Shown piece after piece: positions 27,152 to 38,800 of a DNA stretch of 64,000 nt. Position 1 is the stretch's first letter; every line of letters begins with the position of its first letter. Position numbers and translations under genes: made by a program. The stretch is from Sinorhizobium alkalisoli (GTDB taxonomy: Bacteria > Pseudomonadota > Alphaproteobacteria > Rhizobiales > Rhizobiaceae). Under the pieces are notes generated by a model, which searched no databases, had not been told where the DNA came from, and saw nothing but the letters and a program-made list of their open reading frames with translations. Where the stretch lies: the NCBI RefSeq assembly GCF_008932245.1, contig NZ_CP034909.1, positions 1 to 64,000 of the forward strand, in the 5' to 3' direction.

Positions 27152-29896
27152 ATGAATTTGCTGACCGATTCATCGAGCCAAACGGGTGAGATATTCTCAG
27201 TGTCCGATCTGGCGAGCGAGGAGAGCCGCTCCGCAGCCACGCCGATGATGGAGCAGTACATCGCGATCAAGGCGAACAATCCCGATTCGCTCCTGTTCTA
27301 TCGCATGGGTGATTTCTACGAGCTGTTCTTCCAGGACGCGGTCGAGGCTGCGCGCGCGCTCGGCATCACCCTCACCAGGCGCGGCCAACACATGGGCCAG
27401 GAAATCCCCATGTGCGGCGTGCCGGTGCACGCCGCCGACGACTACCTGCAGAAACTGATTGCGCACGGCTACCGCGTCGCCGTCTGCGAGCAGGTGGAGG
27501 ATCCGGCGGAAGCGAAGAAGCGGGGCGGCAAGTCGGTCGTGCGCCGGGACGTGGTGCGCCTGGTGACGCCGGGAACGATCACCGAGGAAAAGCTCCTTTC
27601 GCCGTCGGAAACTAATTACCTGATGGCGTTGGCCCGCATCAGAAGCGGCTCGGAGCCGGCCTATGCGCTGGCCTGGATCGACATTTCGACCGGCATCTTC
27701 CGCCTTGCCGAGACGATGGAGAGCCGTCTGCTCGCCGACATATTGCGCATCGAGCCACGCGAACTGATCCTGCCCGACACCGTCTTCCACGATCCGGAAC
27801 TGCGTGCAGTTTTCGACGTGCTCGGCCGTGTCGCCGTGCCTCAGCCGGCCGTGCTCTTCGACAGCGCCACGGCGGAAGGCCGCATTGCCCGCTACTACGG
27901 CGTCAAGACCCTCGACGGGTTCGGAAGCTTCTCCCGGGCCGAACTTGCGGCGGCCTCGGCGGCCATTTCCTATGTCGAGAAAACGCAGCTCGCCGAGCGT
28001 CCGGCGCTCGGTATTCCCGAGCGGGAAAGTGTCGCTTCGACCCTGTTCATAGATCCCGCCACGCGCGCCAATCTCGAACTGGTGAAGACGCTTTCCGGTG
28101 GCCGCGAAGGAAGCCTTCTGCGAGCGCTGGACCGGACCGTAACCAGCGGCGGCGCCCGGCTGCTCGCCGAGCGGCTTATGTCGCCCCTGACCGATCCCGA
28201 CCGGATCAATCAACGGCTGGATTCAATCGAGATCCTCGCCGATCAGCCAGGCTTCGCCATAGAGGTCCGCGAGGCCCTGCGGCGAGCCCCCGACATGCCG
28301 CGCGCCCTGTCGCGGCTCGCCCTCGGTCGCGGCGGTCCGCGCGATCTCGGTGCCATCCAGGCGGGCTTGCGGGCCGCGGCGGCCCTGTCCGCGCTGCTTG
28401 CCCGCGCCGAGCTTTCGGCCGAGCTCGACGAGGCGCGAGAGGCGATCGCCGCCCTGCCAGTGGAGTTGCTCGCCCGTCTCGACTCGGCGCTCGCCGAGGA
28501 ACTGCCGCTCCTGAAGCGCGACGGCGGGTTCCTGCGCGAAGGTGCGAACGCCGAACTCGACGAGATGCGGGCGCTGCGCGACCAGTCGCGCCGCGTCATT
28601 GCCGGTCTGCAGCTCAAGTATTGCGAGGAGACAGGCGTCAGGTCGCTGAAGATCAAGCACAACAACGTGCTCGGCTACTTCATCGAGGTGACCGCCGGCA
28701 ATGCCGGGTCGATGACCGACACGGATGCCGGACGGGCCCGCTTCATCCATCGCCAGACCATGGCGAACGCCATGCGCTTTACCACCACCGAGCTCGCCGA
28801 CCTCGAAACCAAGATCGCCAACGCCGCCGACCGGGCGCTGGCGATCGAACTCGAAGCCTTTGAGGCGATGACGCGTGAGGTGGTGGCCCATGCCGAGGCG
28901 CTCAAGGCGGCGGCGCTGGCGCTGGCGGCGATCGACGTGTCTGCCGCTCTCGCCGTGCTCGCAGAGGAGCAGAACTATGTCCGCCCGATCGTCGACCGGT
29001 CGCGGATGTTCGCCATCGACGGCGGACGTCATCCGGTCGTCGAGCAGGCGCTGCGGCGCCAGGTGGCAAGCCCCTTTGTCGCCAATGGCTGCGACCTGTC
29101 GCCGCCGGATGCCCAAGAGGCAGGTGCGATCTGGCTGCTCACCGGCCCGAACATGGGCGGCAAATCGACTTTCCTGCGCCAGAACGCACTCATCGCCATC
29201 ATGGCGCAGATGGGCTCCTTCGTGCCGGCGGTCGCCGCGCATATCGGCGTCGTCGACCGGCTCTTCTCTCGCGTCGGCGCCTCCGACGACCTCGCCCGCG
29301 GTCGCTCGACCTTCATGGTCGAGATGGTCGAGACGGCAGCGATCCTCAACCAGGCGACCGATCGCTCGCTGGTGATCCTGGATGAGATCGGCCGCGGCAC
29401 GGCGACCTTCGATGGCCTGTCGATCGCCTGGGCGGCGGTCGAGCATTTGCACGAGGTCAATCGCTGTCGTGGCCTTTTTGCCACCCATTTCCATGAGTTG
29501 ACGGTGCTCTCCGAAAAGCTCGGCCGCCTGTCCAATGCGACGATGCGGGTCAAGGAGTGGGACGGCGACGTCATCTTCCTGCATGAAGTCGGGCCCGGCG
29601 CCGCCGACCGGTCCTACGGCATCCAGGTGGCCCGTCTTGCCGGCCTGCCGGCATCTGTCGTCGCGCGGGCGCGCGACGTGCTCGCCAAGCTCGAGGACGC
29701 GGATCGCAAGAACCCGGCAAGCCAGCTGATCGACGACCTGCCGCTCTTCCAGGTCGCGGTGCGACGGGAGGAGGCCAAGGCGGCCGGGCCATCCGAAGTC
29801 GAGGACTCCTTGCGCTCTCTCAATCCGGACGACATGACTCCACGGGAGGCACTTGAGGCGCTGTATGCGCTAAAAAAAGAACTCGCCAGCCGTTGA
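27152..29896 (+). CDS. mutS: DNA mismatch repair protein MutS
   Basis: 914 residues. The mismatch-binding domain carries the Phe-X-Glu motif in [12 protein letters not shown], followed by connector, lever and clamp domains and the ABC-type ATPase with Walker [10 protein letters not shown] near residue 664 and Walker [19 protein letters not shown]. It recognises mismatches and recruits MutL. The first about 30 residues before [13 protein letters not shown] are an extension typical of rhizobia. The 102-bp gap to tme must hold both promoters. Confidence 0.98.
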   Translation: MNLLTDSSSQTGEIFSVSDLASEESRSAATPMMEQYIAIKANNPDSLLFYRMGDFYELFFQDAVEAARALGITLTRRGQHMGQEIPMCGVPVHAADDYLQKLIAHGYRVAVCEQVEDPAEAKKRGGKSVVRRDVVRLVTPGTITEEKLLSPSETNYLMALARIRSGSEPAYALAWIDISTGIFRLAETMESRLLADILRIEPRELILPDTVFHDPELRAVFDVLGRVAVPQPAVLFDSATAEGRIARYYGVKTLDGFGSFSRAELAAASAAISYVEKTQLAERPALGIPERESVASTLFIDPATRANLELVKTLSGGREGSLLRALDRTVTSGGARLLAERLMSPLTDPDRINQRLDSIEILADQPGFAIEVREALRRAPDMPRALSRLALGRGGPRDLGAIQAGLRAAAALSALLARAELSAELDEAREAIAALPVELLARLDSALAEELPLLKRDGGFLREGANAELDEMRALRDQSRRVIAGLQLKYCEETGVRSLKIKHNNVLGYFIEVTAGNAGSMTDTDAGRARFIHRQTMANAMRFTTTELADLETKIANAADRALAIELEAFEAMTREVVAHAEALKAAALALAAIDVSAALAVLAEEQNYVRPIVDRSRMFAIDGGRHPVVEQALRRQVASPFVANGCDLSPPDAQEAGAIWLLTGPNMGGKSTFLRQNALIAIMAQMGSFVPAVAAHIGVVDRLFSRVGASDDLARGRSTFMVEMVETAAILNQATDRSLVILDEIGRGTATFDGLSIAWAAVEHLHEVNRCRGLFATHFHELTVLSEKLGRLSNATMRVKEWDGDVIFLHEVGPGAADRSYGIQVARLAGLPASVVARARDVLAKLEDADRKNPASQLIDDLPLFQVAVRREEAKAAGPSEVEDSLRSLNPDDMTPREALEALYALKKELASR

Positions 29897-29948
29897 GCCG
29901 GGGTTGCCGGTCCGGGATGTTTTTCCTGTCCATCGACCGGCAAAAAGG

Positions 29949-29981
29949 CTATACAGCGCCGCGCGTCTTGTCAGACGCGAC
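29949..29981 (-). repeat. RIME right-arm fragment upstream of glnD
   Basis: ctatacagcgccgcgcgtcttgtcagacgcg is the reverse complement of the RIME1 right arm (tctaataagacgcgcggcgctgtag in other copies). Only this arm is present between mutS and glnD. Confidence 0.6.
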
Positions 29982-30028
29982 ATTGAGCGACCACATATTC
30001 AGTCGGACAGGACGCCTCTCGGCACTTC

Positions 30029-32878
30029 ATGGCCAGCCAAGAAACTTCTTTTCCCGAGATCCTCGACGTAGCGGCGCTTCGGGCGAAGTGCAATTTCATC
30101 GCATCGGCCCATGCCGAGCAACGCCAGCCAATGCGCCAGGCCCTGCTTGCGGTCTTGAGGCAGGCCAATGTCGAAGGGCGCGCCAAGGCGCGCGAAATGC
30201 TTGCCGCCGATGGCGCCGGAATCCGATGCGCCGAGCGTATCTCCTGGCTGCAGGACCAACTGATCACTGTCCTGCACGATTTCGCGCTGAACGAGGTGTT
30301 CGACGCCGCCGAGGCCCCGGATGCTGCGCGCATCGCCGTCGCTGCGGTCGGCGGCTACGGGCGCGGGACGCTGGCGCCGGGATCCGACATCGACCTGCTC
30401 TTCCTTCTGCCAGCCAAGAAGGCCGTTTGGGCGGAGCCGGCGATCGAGTTCATTCTCTACGTGCTCTGGGATCTCGGTTTCAAAGTCGGCCATGCGACCC
30501 GCACGATCGAGGAATGCATCCGGCTATCGCGGGCCGACATGACGATCCGTACGGCGATTCTCGAAAGCCGCTATATTTGCGGCTCGGAAGCACTGGCAAG
30601 CGAGCTCGAGGCACGCTTCGATCACGAGATCGTCCGCAATACCGGCCCCGAATTCATCGCCGCAAAACTCGCCGAACGCGACGAGCGCCATCGCAAGGCG
30701 GGCGACACCCGTTACCTCGTCGAGCCGAATGTCAAGGAAGGCAAGGGTGGCTTGCGCGACCTGCACACACTGTTCTGGATCGCCAAGTATTTCTATCGGG
30801 TCAAGGATCCTGCCGATCTCGTCAAGCTCGGGGTTCTCTCCAAACAGGAATACAAGCTGTTCCAGAAGTCGGAGGATTTCCTCTGGGCGGTGCGGTGCCA
30901 CATGCATTTCCTCACCGGAAAGGCGGAGGAGCGGCTGTCCTTCGACATCCAGCGCGAGATCGCCGAGGCGCTCGGCTATCACGACCATCCCGGCCTGACC
31001 GCGGTCGAGCGCTTCATGAAGCATTACTTCCTCGTCGCCAAGGACGTTGGCGATCTCACCCGCATCTTCTGTGCGGCACTCGAAGACCAGCAGGCGAAGG
31101 ACGCGCCGGGAATTTCCGGAGTCATCAGCCGTTTCAAAAACCGCATTCGCAAGATCGCCGGCACGCTCGACTTCGTCGATGACGGTGGGCGCATCGCGCT
31201 TGCGAGCCCCGACGTCTTCAAGCGGGACCCCGTCAACCTCCTGCGGCTGTTCCACATCGCCGACATCAACGGGCTGGAGTTCCATCCCAATGCCCTCAAG
31301 CAGGTCACGCGCTCGCTGAGCCTTGTCACGCCGCAATTGCGCGACAACGAGGAGGCGAACCGTCTGTTCCTGTCGATTCTGACGTCGCGGCGCAATCCGG
31401 AACTGATCCTGAGGCGCATGAACGAGGCGGGCGTGCTCGGCCGCTTTATCCCCGATTTCGGGAAGATCGTCTCGATGATGCAGTTCAACATGTATCATCA
31501 CTACACCGTGGACGAGCATCTGTTGCGCTCGGTCGATATCCTTTCGCGCATAGAGCGCGGCCTGGAAGAGCAGGGGCACCCGCTGTCGGCCTCGCTGATG
31601 CCGGGTGTGGAGGACCGCGAGGCGCTCTACGTCGCGGTGCTGCTGCACGACATTGCCAAGGGCCGCCCGGAGGATCATTCGACCGCCGGCGCGAAGGTGG
31701 CGCGCAAGCTCTGCCCGCGGCTCGGGCTTTCGCCGAAACAGACGGAGACCGTGGTCTGGCTGGTCGAGGAGCATCTGACCATGTCGATGGTGGCGCAGAC
31801 CCGTGACTTGAACGACCGCAAGACCATCGTCGATTTCGCTGACCGGGTGCAGTCGCTCGATCGGCTGCGAATGCTCTTGATCATGACGGTCTGCGATATC
31901 CGCGCCGTCGGGCCGGGCGTGTGGAACGGCTGGAAGGGCCAGTTGTTGCGCACCCTCTACTATGAAACCGAACTCCTGCTTTCGGGCGGCTTCTCGGAAC
32001 TGTCGCGCAAGGAACGCGCCAAGCACGCCGCCCACCAGCTGTCCGAAGCGCTCGAGGACTGGCCGCGCAAGGAGCGGGACGCCTATGTCCGGCTGCACTA
32101 TCAGCCCTACCTCCTCACCGTCGATATCGCCGATCAGGTCCGGCATGCCGAGTTCATCCGGCAGGCGGACCGTGCCGGCAAAACGCTGGCGACGATGGTC
32201 CGCACCCACCAGTTCCACGCCATAACCGAGATCACGGTGCTCTCGCCGGACCATCCGCGCCTGCTCACTGTTATCGCGGGGGCCTGTGCCGCCGCCGGCG
32301 CCAACATTGTCGACGCGCAGATCTTCACGACGTCGGACGGCCGGGCACTGGACACTATTCTCGTCAATCGCGAGTTCCGGGTGGACGAGGACGAGACTCG
32401 CCGTGCTGCAAGCATCGGCAAACTGATCGAGGATGTGCTCGCGGGCCGCAAGCGCCTGCCGGAGGTCATAGCCAGCCGCGCCCGGACGAAGAAGCGCAAC
32501 AAAGCCTTCACGGTTACGCCGGAGGTGACGATCAGCAACGCGCTGTCGAACAAGTTCACCGTCATCGAGGTCGAAGGCCTCGACCGGCCAGGCCTCTTGT
32601 CGGAAGTCACGGCCGTGCTATCCGACCTCTCCCTCGACATCGCCTCCGCCCACATCACCACCTTCGGCGAGAAGGTAATCGACACTTTCTACGTAACCGA
32701 CCTGGTCGGTCACAAAATCACCAGCGAGAGCCGGCAGATCAATATCGCCGCCCGCTTAAAGGCCGTGCTGGCGGGCGAGGTGGATGAGGCACGCGCGCAG
32801 ATGCCTTCCGGCATCATCGCGCCGGCCCCGGTTCCACGCGCATCGCATGAACCCAAATCGACAAAAGCCGAAACATGA
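30029..32878 (+). CDS. glnD: PII uridylyltransferase/uridylyl-removing enzyme GlnD
   Basis: 949 residues in the standard order: nucleotidyltransferase domain with [19 protein letters not shown] near 107-125, HD domain with [14 protein letters not shown] near 540, and two C-terminal ACT domains (about 730-805, [19 protein letters not shown]; about 843-920, [17 protein letters not shown]). It senses glutamine through the ACT domains and uridylylates or deuridylylates PII proteins. The murJ start overlaps its stop by 4 nt. Confidence 0.98.
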   Translation: MASQETSFPEILDVAALRAKCNFIASAHAEQRQPMRQALLAVLRQANVEGRAKAREMLAADGAGIRCAERISWLQDQLITVLHDFALNEVFDAAEAPDAARIAVAAVGGYGRGTLAPGSDIDLLFLLPAKKAVWAEPAIEFILYVLWDLGFKVGHATRTIEECIRLSRADMTIRTAILESRYICGSEALASELEARFDHEIVRNTGPEFIAAKLAERDERHRKAGDTRYLVEPNVKEGKGGLRDLHTLFWIAKYFYRVKDPADLVKLGVLSKQEYKLFQKSEDFLWAVRCHMHFLTGKAEERLSFDIQREIAEALGYHDHPGLTAVERFMKHYFLVAKDVGDLTRIFCAALEDQQAKDAPGISGVISRFKNRIRKIAGTLDFVDDGGRIALASPDVFKRDPVNLLRLFHIADINGLEFHPNALKQVTRSLSLVTPQLRDNEEANRLFLSILTSRRNPELILRRMNEAGVLGRFIPDFGKIVSMMQFNMYHHYTVDEHLLRSVDILSRIERGLEEQGHPLSASLMPGVEDREALYVAVLLHDIAKGRPEDHSTAGAKVARKLCPRLGLSPKQTETVVWLVEEHLTMSMVAQTRDLNDRKTIVDFADRVQSLDRLRMLLIMTVCDIRAVGPGVWNGWKGQLLRTLYYETELLLSGGFSELSRKERAKHAAHQLSEALEDWPRKERDAYVRLHYQPYLLTVDIADQVRHAEFIRQADRAGKTLATMVRTHQFHAITEITVLSPDHPRLLTVIAGACAAAGANIVDAQIFTTSDGRALDTILVNREFRVDEDETRRAASIGKLIEDVLAGRKRLPEVIASRARTKKRNKAFTVTPEVTISNALSNKFTVIEVEGLDRPGLLSEVTAVLSDLSLDIASAHITTFGEKVIDTFYVTDLVGHKITSESRQINIAARLKAVLAGEVDEARAQMPSGIIAPAPVPRASHEPKSTKAET

Positions 32879-34479
32879 GTCTGGTCAAGAAGTTCGCAAC
32901 TGTTGGCGGCGCAACGCTCGGTAGCCGCGTCTTCGGCTTCGTTCGCGAGACCTTCATGGCGGCGGCGTTGGGCACCGGCCCGGTCGCCGACGCTTTTAAT
33001 ACCGCCTTCCGGCTGCCGAACACGTTTCGCCGGCTTTTTGCCGAGGGAGCCTTCAATTCGGCCTTTGTGCCACTCTTTGCCAGGGAAATCGAGGCCCGCG
33101 GCATGGATGGCGCCCGGCGCTTCGCCGAAGAAGTCTTCGGCGTGCTGTTCACTGTGCTTCTGCTTCTGACGATCGCCATGGAACTGGCGATGCCCTTCAT
33201 TGTGCGGGAACTGATCGCGCCGGGCTTCGCCGATGATGCGGCGAAATTCGCAAGCACCGTCACCTTTGCGACCATCATGTTCCCGTATCTCGCCTGCATG
33301 TCGCTCGGCGCGATGATGGCGGGCATGCTCAATTCGCTGCATCGCTATTTCGCCGCCGCGATTGCACCGGTGTTCCTGAACTTCATTCTGATCGGCGTCC
33401 TCGCCTTTGCCTGGTACAGCGGCCATGACGCCATCGCCGTCGGCTACGGTCTTTCCTGGGGCGTGTTGGCGGCGGGTTTGGTTCAACTCGCTATCGTCTG
33501 GGTCGCCGTGCGGAATGCCGGGATGCGCATCGGTTTGCGGCGCCCACGGCTGACGGCCAACGTCAAACGGCTGCTGGTGCTGGCGCTGCCGGCGGCGATC
33601 ACCGGCGGCATCACCCAGATAAACCTCTTGATCAACACCAATATTGCCTCGGGAAAGGCGGGTGCCGTGTCGTCGCTCGTCTATGCCGACCGCATCTACC
33701 AGTTGCCGCTTGGCGTCGTCGGCATCGCCGTCGCGACCGTGCTTCTGCCGGAGCTTGCGCGTGCGCTGCGCGCCGGCAACCTGAACGAAGCGGCCAATCT
33801 GCAGAACCGCTCCGTCGAGTTCACCCTGTTCCTGACATTGCCGGCGGCCGCCGCGCTGCTCGTCATGTCGGAGCCGATCGTCCGGTTGCTGTTCGAGCGT
33901 GGCAAGTTCTCGCCGGAATCGACCGTCGTCGTCGGACATATCCTGGCGATCTACGGCCTCGGCCTGCCGGCTTTCGTGCTGATCAAGGCCTTCATTCCCG
34001 GTTTTTTCGCGCGAGAGGATACGCGTACGCCGATGATATTCGCCGCCATATCGGTGGCAGTGAACGTGTCTCTGGCCTTGACGCTCTTTCCGTCGCTCGG
34101 AGCAGGCGGCATTGCGATTGCCGAGATCGTCGCCGGCTGGGCGAACGCGCTTCTGCTCTTTGCGACGCTCCTGTGGCGCGGACATTGGGGGCGCGACATT
34201 CCGCTGCTGACCCGCGTTCCGCGCCTTGTGATCGCCGCAGCGATCATGGCGGCCGCGCTCCACTACGCCGTTCAGTGGTTGGCCTTCCCGCTTTCTTCGG
34301 CCGCGCCGCTCGCAGTCCGCGCCGCGACGGTTTGCGCCCTGGTGGCAGTCGCGATGCTGATCTATTTCGCCGCCGCCTTCGGTCTCGGGGGGGCCAGCCT
34401 GGCGATGATCGGCCGCAGTCTGAAGCGCAAGGCGGCACCGGCGGCTGCTTCGACAGCAGGTGAAGGGACGGACGAGTGA
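32875..34479 (+). CDS. murJ: Lipid II flippase MurJ (MviN)
   Basis: 534 residues with about 14 transmembrane helices, full length. The N-terminus [20 protein letters not shown] and [19 protein letters not shown], with basic residues lining the cavity, are typical. It flips the peptidoglycan precursor lipid II across the inner membrane. It overlaps glnD by 4 nt and touches the next VOC gene at TGATG, so glnD, murJ and the VOC gene are coupled; the glnD-murJ linkage is conserved in rhizobia. Confidence 0.97.
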   Translation: MSLVKKFATVGGATLGSRVFGFVRETFMAAALGTGPVADAFNTAFRLPNTFRRLFAEGAFNSAFVPLFAREIEARGMDGARRFAEEVFGVLFTVLLLLTIAMELAMPFIVRELIAPGFADDAAKFASTVTFATIMFPYLACMSLGAMMAGMLNSLHRYFAAAIAPVFLNFILIGVLAFAWYSGHDAIAVGYGLSWGVLAAGLVQLAIVWVAVRNAGMRIGLRRPRLTANVKRLLVLALPAAITGGITQINLLINTNIASGKAGAVSSLVYADRIYQLPLGVVGIAVATVLLPELARALRAGNLNEAANLQNRSVEFTLFLTLPAAAALLVMSEPIVRLLFERGKFSPESTVVVGHILAIYGLGLPAFVLIKAFIPGFFAREDTRTPMIFAAISVAVNVSLALTLFPSLGAGGIAIAEIVAGWANALLLFATLLWRGHWGRDIPLLTRVPRLVIAAAIMAAALHYAVQWLAFPLSSAAPLAVRAATVCALVAVAMLIYFAAAFGLGGASLAMIGRSLKRKAAPAAASTAGEGTDE

Positions 34480-34871
34480 TGAGGCAGACCATTGCCCGTG
34501 TCGCCATTCTCGTTCCTGATTATGACGTGGCCATCGCGTTCTATTGCGGCCGGCTCGGCTTCGATCTGATCAAGGATAGCGATCTCGGTGGCGGCAAGCG
34601 CTGGGTGCTGGTGCGGCCGAGGGGCGCGAGCGAAACCGCGCTGCTCATCGCCAGGGCCGAGGGCGATCGGCAGACCGCGGCGATCGGCAATCAGACCGGC
34701 GGCCGCGTCGGCTTCTTCCTCTTCACCGACGACTTTGCCCGCGAGCATGCGGCAATGCTTGCCGCCGGCGTCGAATTTCTGGAGACGCCGCGCCATGAGG
34801 CCTATGGGACTGTCGCCGTGTTCACCGATCCCTTCGGCAATCGTTGGGACCTTCTGCAACCCGCCTCTTGA
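34479..34871 (+). CDS. VOC family glyoxalase-like protein
   Basis: 130 residues from ATG 34479, which shares its A with the murJ stop (TGATG); a GTG 3 nt earlier is in frame. The VOC fold is visible ([36 protein letters not shown]). The probable metal site uses the early strand and the Glu-poor C-terminus, so catalytic glyoxalase activity is uncertain. Substrate unknown. Confidence 0.88.
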   Translation: MRQTIARVAILVPDYDVAIAFYCGRLGFDLIKDSDLGGGKRWVLVRPRGASETALLIARAEGDRQTAAIGNQTGGRVGFFLFTDDFAREHAAMLAAGVEFLETPRHEAYGTVAVFTDPFGNRWDLLQPAS

Positions 34872-34944
34872 TTGCAGTTGGTCCGCCGTGCATAAGCGCG
34901 GCGGTATCAATTGGTGGGCCCTCCACAAGCCCGATGAGGACGAC

Positions 34945-36009
34945 ATGAACGAATTCAAGCCGCTCGTATTTTCCGGGGTGCAGCCGACCGGAAATCTGCA
35001 TCTCGGCAACTATCTGGGCGCGATCCGGAAGTTCGTCGCGCTGCAGGAGAGCCACGATTGCATCTATTGCGTCGTCGATCTCCATTCGATCACTGCGCAG
35101 CTTGTCCATGAGGACCTGCCCGGTCAGATCCGCTCGATCGCCGCAGCCTTTATCGCTTCCGGCATCGATCCCGAGAAGCACATCGTCTTCAACCAGTCGG
35201 CCGTGCCGCAGCATGCGGAGCTTGCCTGGATCTTCAACTGCGTCGCCCGCATCGGCTGGATGAGCCGGATGACCCAGTTCAAGGACAAGGCCGGCAAGGA
35301 CCGCGAAAACGCTTCGCTCGGCCTGCTCGCCTATCCGAGCCTGATGGCGGCCGACATCCTCGTCTATCGGGCGACCCATGTTCCCGTCGGCGACGACCAG
35401 AAGCAGCACCTGGAACTGACCCGCGATATCGCCCAGAAGTTCAACATCGACTTCATGGATCACATCCGCCGCGGCGGGTATGGCGTCGACATCGTCGTCG
35501 GCGAGGAGCCGATTCACGCCTATTTCCCGCCGGTCGAGCCCTTGATCGGCGGCCCGGCGCCGCGCGTCATGTCGCTGCGCGACGGCACCAAGAAAATGTC
35601 GAAGTCCGACCCGTCGGATCTGTCGCGTATCAACTTGATGGACGACCCGGAGACCATCGCCAAGAAGATCCGCAAGGCGAAGACCGACCCGGACGCGCTG
35701 CCGAGCGAATCGGAGGGGTTGAAGGACCGTCCGGAGGCTGAAAATCTCGTCGGCATTTATGCGGCACTCTCCGACAAGTCGAAAGAAGCGGTTCTTGCCG
35801 AGTTCGCCGGACAGCAATTCTCGGTCTTCAAGCCGGCGCTGGTCGATCTCGCCGTCAGCGTCCTCGCGCCGATCAGCGGCGAAATGCGCCGCCTGCTGGA
35901 CGACACGACGCATATCGACGCAATTTTGCGCAAGGGCGGCGAGCGGGCGCGGGCGCGGGCGGAAAAGACGATGCGGGAAGTTCGCGAGATCATCGGCTTT
36001 TTGCAGTAG
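34945..36009 (+). CDS. trpS: Tryptophanyl-tRNA synthetase
   Basis: 354 residues from the ATG at 34945 (GAGGA 5 nt upstream; the longer frame from 34588 overlaps the VOC gene and is not used). Class I synthetase motifs: the HIGH-equivalent [12 protein letters not shown] and KMSKSDPSD near 216. It attaches Trp to tRNA-Trp. The order murJ, VOC, trpS, universal stress protein matches rhizobial chromosomes. Confidence 0.97.
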   Translation: MNEFKPLVFSGVQPTGNLHLGNYLGAIRKFVALQESHDCIYCVVDLHSITAQLVHEDLPGQIRSIAAAFIASGIDPEKHIVFNQSAVPQHAELAWIFNCVARIGWMSRMTQFKDKAGKDRENASLGLLAYPSLMAADILVYRATHVPVGDDQKQHLELTRDIAQKFNIDFMDHIRRGGYGVDIVVGEEPIHAYFPPVEPLIGGPAPRVMSLRDGTKKMSKSDPSDLSRINLMDDPETIAKKIRKAKTDPDALPSESEGLKDRPEAENLVGIYAALSDKSKEAVLAEFAGQQFSVFKPALVDLAVSVLAPISGEMRRLLDDTTHIDAILRKGGERARARAEKTMREVREIIGFLQ

Positions 36010-36061
36010 CCGGCAAAAATGAGACCTTGCGGGCGGCGTGCTGCGATGTAATGTTCGCCGC

Positions 36062-36553
36062 ATGGTTTCGACCCGACTCTCAAGACAGGAAGGTCATCGC
36101 CGCAAGTTCATGGCGGTGATCGACGACACGCCCGAATGCAGCCGTGCCGTGCATTACGCCGGCATGCGCGCGAAGAACTCCAATGGCGGTCTCGTGCTGC
36201 TCTACGTCATCGCCGATGGCGACTTCCAGCAATGGCTGGGCGTGGAGGAGATCATGCGGGCGGAGGCGCGCGAGGAGGCCGAGGCGACGCTTGCAAAGGT
36301 CGCCCAGACCGTGCGGGAAACGATCGGCATCGAGCCGGAGATCGTCATCCGCGAGGGTATTGCCACCGATGAGATCCATGCGCTCATCGAAGAGGATCGC
36401 GATATTGCGATCCTCGTGCTGGCAGCCGGCTCGGCCAAGGAGGGCCCTGGGCCGCTGGTGTCGTCCATTGCCGGGAAGGCGGCCGCCTTCCCGATTCCGG
36501 TGACGGTCATTCCCGATCTTCTGACCGATGAGGAAATCGACGCGCTGAGCTGA
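36062..36553 (+). CDS. Universal stress protein (UspA family)
   Basis: 163 residues from ATG 36062. A UspA-type alpha/beta fold is visible: KFMAVIDDTPECSRAVHYA at the start, GGLVLLYVIADGDF, and at the C-terminus AILVLAAGSAKEGPGPLVSS with VTVIPDLL. The G-X2-G-X9-G(S/T) ATP loop is only partly present. Role likely in stress survival; target unknown. Confidence 0.87.
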   Translation: MVSTRLSRQEGHRRKFMAVIDDTPECSRAVHYAGMRAKNSNGGLVLLYVIADGDFQQWLGVEEIMRAEAREEAEATLAKVAQTVRETIGIEPEIVIREGIATDEIHALIEEDRDIAILVLAAGSAKEGPGPLVSSIAGKAAAFPIPVTVIPDLLTDEEIDALS

Positions 36554-36602
36554 CGGATTTGCGGTCGAAGGCGCTTGCGGCGCTGTGCCGGAGCTCCTAT
36601 AT

Positions 36603-36619
36603 TTTTGAATAATTCTAAA
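36603..36619. promoter_or_regulatory. Irr-type (ICE) iron-control box before the NifU-family gene
   Basis: TTTTGAA-TAA-TTCTAAA is a 17-bp inverted repeat with a single mismatch to the rhizobial Irr/ICE pattern TTTAGAA-N3-TTCTAAA. It lies 42-58 nt before the start of an Fe-S biogenesis gene, a sensible Irr target. Irr is the heme-responsive Fur-family regulator of rhizobia; binding is inferred. Confidence 0.6.
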
Positions 36620-36660
36620 GAGCCGGTCGAGAACCGCTCGCGGCCGCGATGGAGATAGAA

Positions 36661-37227
36661 ATGTTCATTCAAACGGAAGCCACGCCGAATCCGGCCACTT
36701 TCAAATTCCTGCCGGGCAAGGTCGTGATGGAGAGCGGTACGGCAGAATTCCGCAGCGAGGAGGATGCGCGCGCCGCATCGCCGCTTGCGGCACGGCTTTT
36801 CTCCATTCCCGGCGTGACCGGCGTCTATTTTGGTTATGACTTCATCACGGTCAGCAAGGAGGGGCAGGAGTGGCAGCACCTGAAGCCCGCGATCCTGGGC
36901 TCGATCATGGAGCATTTCATGTCCGGGCAGCCGGTCATGTCCGGCGCGGGTCGCGCCGAAGAGACCGACGAGGAAGGCGAGTTCTACGACAAGAGTGACG
37001 AGGCGATCGTCGCCACGATTAAGGAACTGCTCGAGACGCGCGTGCGCCCGGCTGTCGCCCAGGATGGCGGTGACATCACCTTCCGCGGCTTCAAGGACGG
37101 CACGGTGTTCCTCAACATGAAGGGGGCCTGCTCCGGATGCCCGTCGTCGACTGCGACGCTCCGCCATGGCGTGCAGAACCTGCTGCGCCATTTCGTGCCG
37201 GAGGTCGAGTCGGTCGAAGCCGTCTGA
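36661..37227 (+). CDS. NifU family Fe-S cluster scaffold/carrier (Nfu type)
   Basis: 188 residues from ATG 36661 (GGAG 6 nt upstream; an ATG 12 nt earlier is in frame without a site). An N-terminal Nfu_N domain (MFIQTEATPNPATFKFLPGK, about 1-90) is followed by a NifU C-terminal domain (about 110-185) with the cluster-binding CSGC motif in KGACSGCPSSTATLRHGV. It carries or delivers [4Fe-4S] clusters to apoproteins. It is probably controlled by iron through the Irr-type box upstream. It is not the nitrogenase-specific NifU, which also has an IscU domain. Confidence 0.93.
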   Translation: MFIQTEATPNPATFKFLPGKVVMESGTAEFRSEEDARAASPLAARLFSIPGVTGVYFGYDFITVSKEGQEWQHLKPAILGSIMEHFMSGQPVMSGAGRAEETDEEGEFYDKSDEAIVATIKELLETRVRPAVAQDGGDITFRGFKDGTVFLNMKGACSGCPSSTATLRHGVQNLLRHFVPEVESVEAV

Positions 37228-37434
37228 GCTCGGACGGACCGTGTTGGATTGAGTGGTCCCGCTGACGGGCCGCTCTCCCTCCAGACATCGATCGCGGCGA
37301 GCCGGCTTTCGGTCTCATGCGATCTCGGGATTACCCCACCGGCCAGGCTCGCTGCATCACAGTCGAGTGACCGGAGAGGGGAGAGGGGCGCCGTTGCGCG
37401 GCCGCGCAAGGCTCGGGAGGTTGTGTCGGCTAAC

Positions 37435-38115
37435 ATGCTTGTTCTTGCCATTGATACGTCCGGTTCCGGCTGTGCGACCGCCGTTTACGACGGCGCCGCC
37501 GGGGTGATTCTGGCGCGCGCGCAAGAGGATATCGGGCGCGGACATGCGGAGCGCCTGATGGCTTTCGTCGACGAGGCGCTCAGCGCCGCGGCCCGACGGC
37601 TCGAGGATATCGACCGGATCGCGGTGACCGTCGGTCCCGGCTCCTTCACTGGGATCCGCGTTGGCGTTGCGGCGGCAAGGGGACTGGCACTTGCACTTGG
37701 CAAGCCGGCTGTCGGCGTCACCACGCTCCATGCCGTCGCCGAGAGCGCCCGAAAGACTGAGCCTGGCCGGCCGGCGCTTGCCGTGATCGACGCCAAGCGC
37801 GACGAGGTCTATGTCCAGTTCTTCGACGCGCTTGGTCAGCCGGAGACGGCGCCAGAAGTCCTGCCGGTTGACCTGGCGCGCGAGCGGTTCTCCGGCTTTG
37901 ACGGCCTCGTCTGCGGTTCCGCAGCGCATCTCGTCGCCGCTTCCGAAATGGCAGGTGAGGCGAGCCGTAAGACGGACATGATCGACATCGCCGTGGTCGC
38001 CCGGTTGGGTGCTGCGGCCGATCCAGCTTCGGCCAAGCCGAAGCCGCTTTATCTGCGCGGCCCGGACGCGAAGCCTCAAGCGGGTTTTGCGCTGACGCGG
38101 GCCGTTGCGGGATAG
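37435..38115 (+). CDS. tsaB: tRNA threonylcarbamoyladenosine biosynthesis protein TsaB
   Basis: 226 residues from ATG 37435; a GTG at 37423 is in frame and closer to GGGAGG (37415-37420), so the start is not settled. ASKHA-fold TsaB features: LVLAIDTSGSGCATAVYD, the conserved TVGPGSFTGIRVGVAAARGL and LAVIDAKRDEVYVQFFDA. With TsaD, TsaC and TsaE it makes t6A37 in ANN-decoding tRNAs. rimI lies 80 nt downstream, the usual partner. Confidence 0.94.
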   Translation: MLVLAIDTSGSGCATAVYDGAAGVILARAQEDIGRGHAERLMAFVDEALSAAARRLEDIDRIAVTVGPGSFTGIRVGVAAARGLALALGKPAVGVTTLHAVAESARKTEPGRPALAVIDAKRDEVYVQFFDALGQPETAPEVLPVDLARERFSGFDGLVCGSAAHLVAASEMAGEASRKTDMIDIAVVARLGAAADPASAKPKPLYLRGPDAKPQAGFALTRAVAG

Positions 38116-38195
38116 ACCCAATGTTGATGTGACGAATTCGGTGCGTCGACGACGACGTACCGCGCCGTGCAACCGGATGCGCAGAATCGACGACG

Positions 38196-38693
38196 ATGAG
38201 TTTCACCGACTATTTCACCCGCCGCGCCGAGTTCGATATTTTCCCGCTGGAGGAGGCTGATCTTGAGGCCGCGGCGACGCTTCATCGTCACCGTTTTGCC
38301 GCGCCCTGGAGCGACGGCGAAATTCACGCGCTTCTCACGCAGGATACGGTCTTCGGTTTTGCCGCACGCCAGACCAGCGGTGGCTTCCGCGCTTCCTTCG
38401 GCGGCTTCGTTCTGTCGCGTGCTGCCGCCGGCGAGGCGGAAATCCTGACGATCGGCGTCGACCCGCGCTTTGCCCGCTCCGGCCTCGGCTGGCGCCTGAT
38501 GCAGGCCGTGACGCGCGAGGCGCTCGTCAAGGGAGCCGAGGCGCTCTTCCTCGAAGTCGACGAAACCAACGAGGCTGCGATCGGGCTCTATCGCAAGCTC
38601 GGTTTCTCGAAAGTCGGCGAGCGCCGGGCCTATTACCAGGGGCCCGCCGGCGCGCGCACCGCCGCGCTTGTCATGCGGCTCGATCTTCGCTAG
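38196..38693 (+). CDS. rimI: Ribosomal protein S18-alanine N-acetyltransferase RimI
   Basis: 165 residues of GNAT fold. The acetyl-CoA loop ARSGLGWRLM sits near 90-98, and the LEVDETNEAAIGLYRKLGFS block with ERRAYYQGP is typical of RimI. It acetylates the N-terminus of S18. It follows tsaB, as in most proteobacteria, and is 107 nt before olsA. Confidence 0.9.
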   Translation: MSFTDYFTRRAEFDIFPLEEADLEAAATLHRHRFAAPWSDGEIHALLTQDTVFGFAARQTSGGFRASFGGFVLSRAAAGEAEILTIGVDPRFARSGLGWRLMQAVTREALVKGAEALFLEVDETNEAAIGLYRKLGFSKVGERRAYYQGPAGARTAALVMRLDLR

Positions 38694-38800
38694 TTCCCTG
38701 CGACGGCGATCCCCCAGCCCACATCCGTAGATCGGATGCGGGTGGAGGGAGATTTCGTAAGAGGCCGCGATGCCGCGGCCGGCGATCGGAAAGTTTGCGG

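Noticed and set aside
30524..32254. A 576-codon open frame opposite glnD, and similar long frames opposite metK (47469-48947), mutS (28223-29584) and murJ (32710-34263).
   Set aside because: They lie fully antisense to clear, conserved genes, have Arg/His/Asp-rich low-homology translations and arise from high GC codon use.
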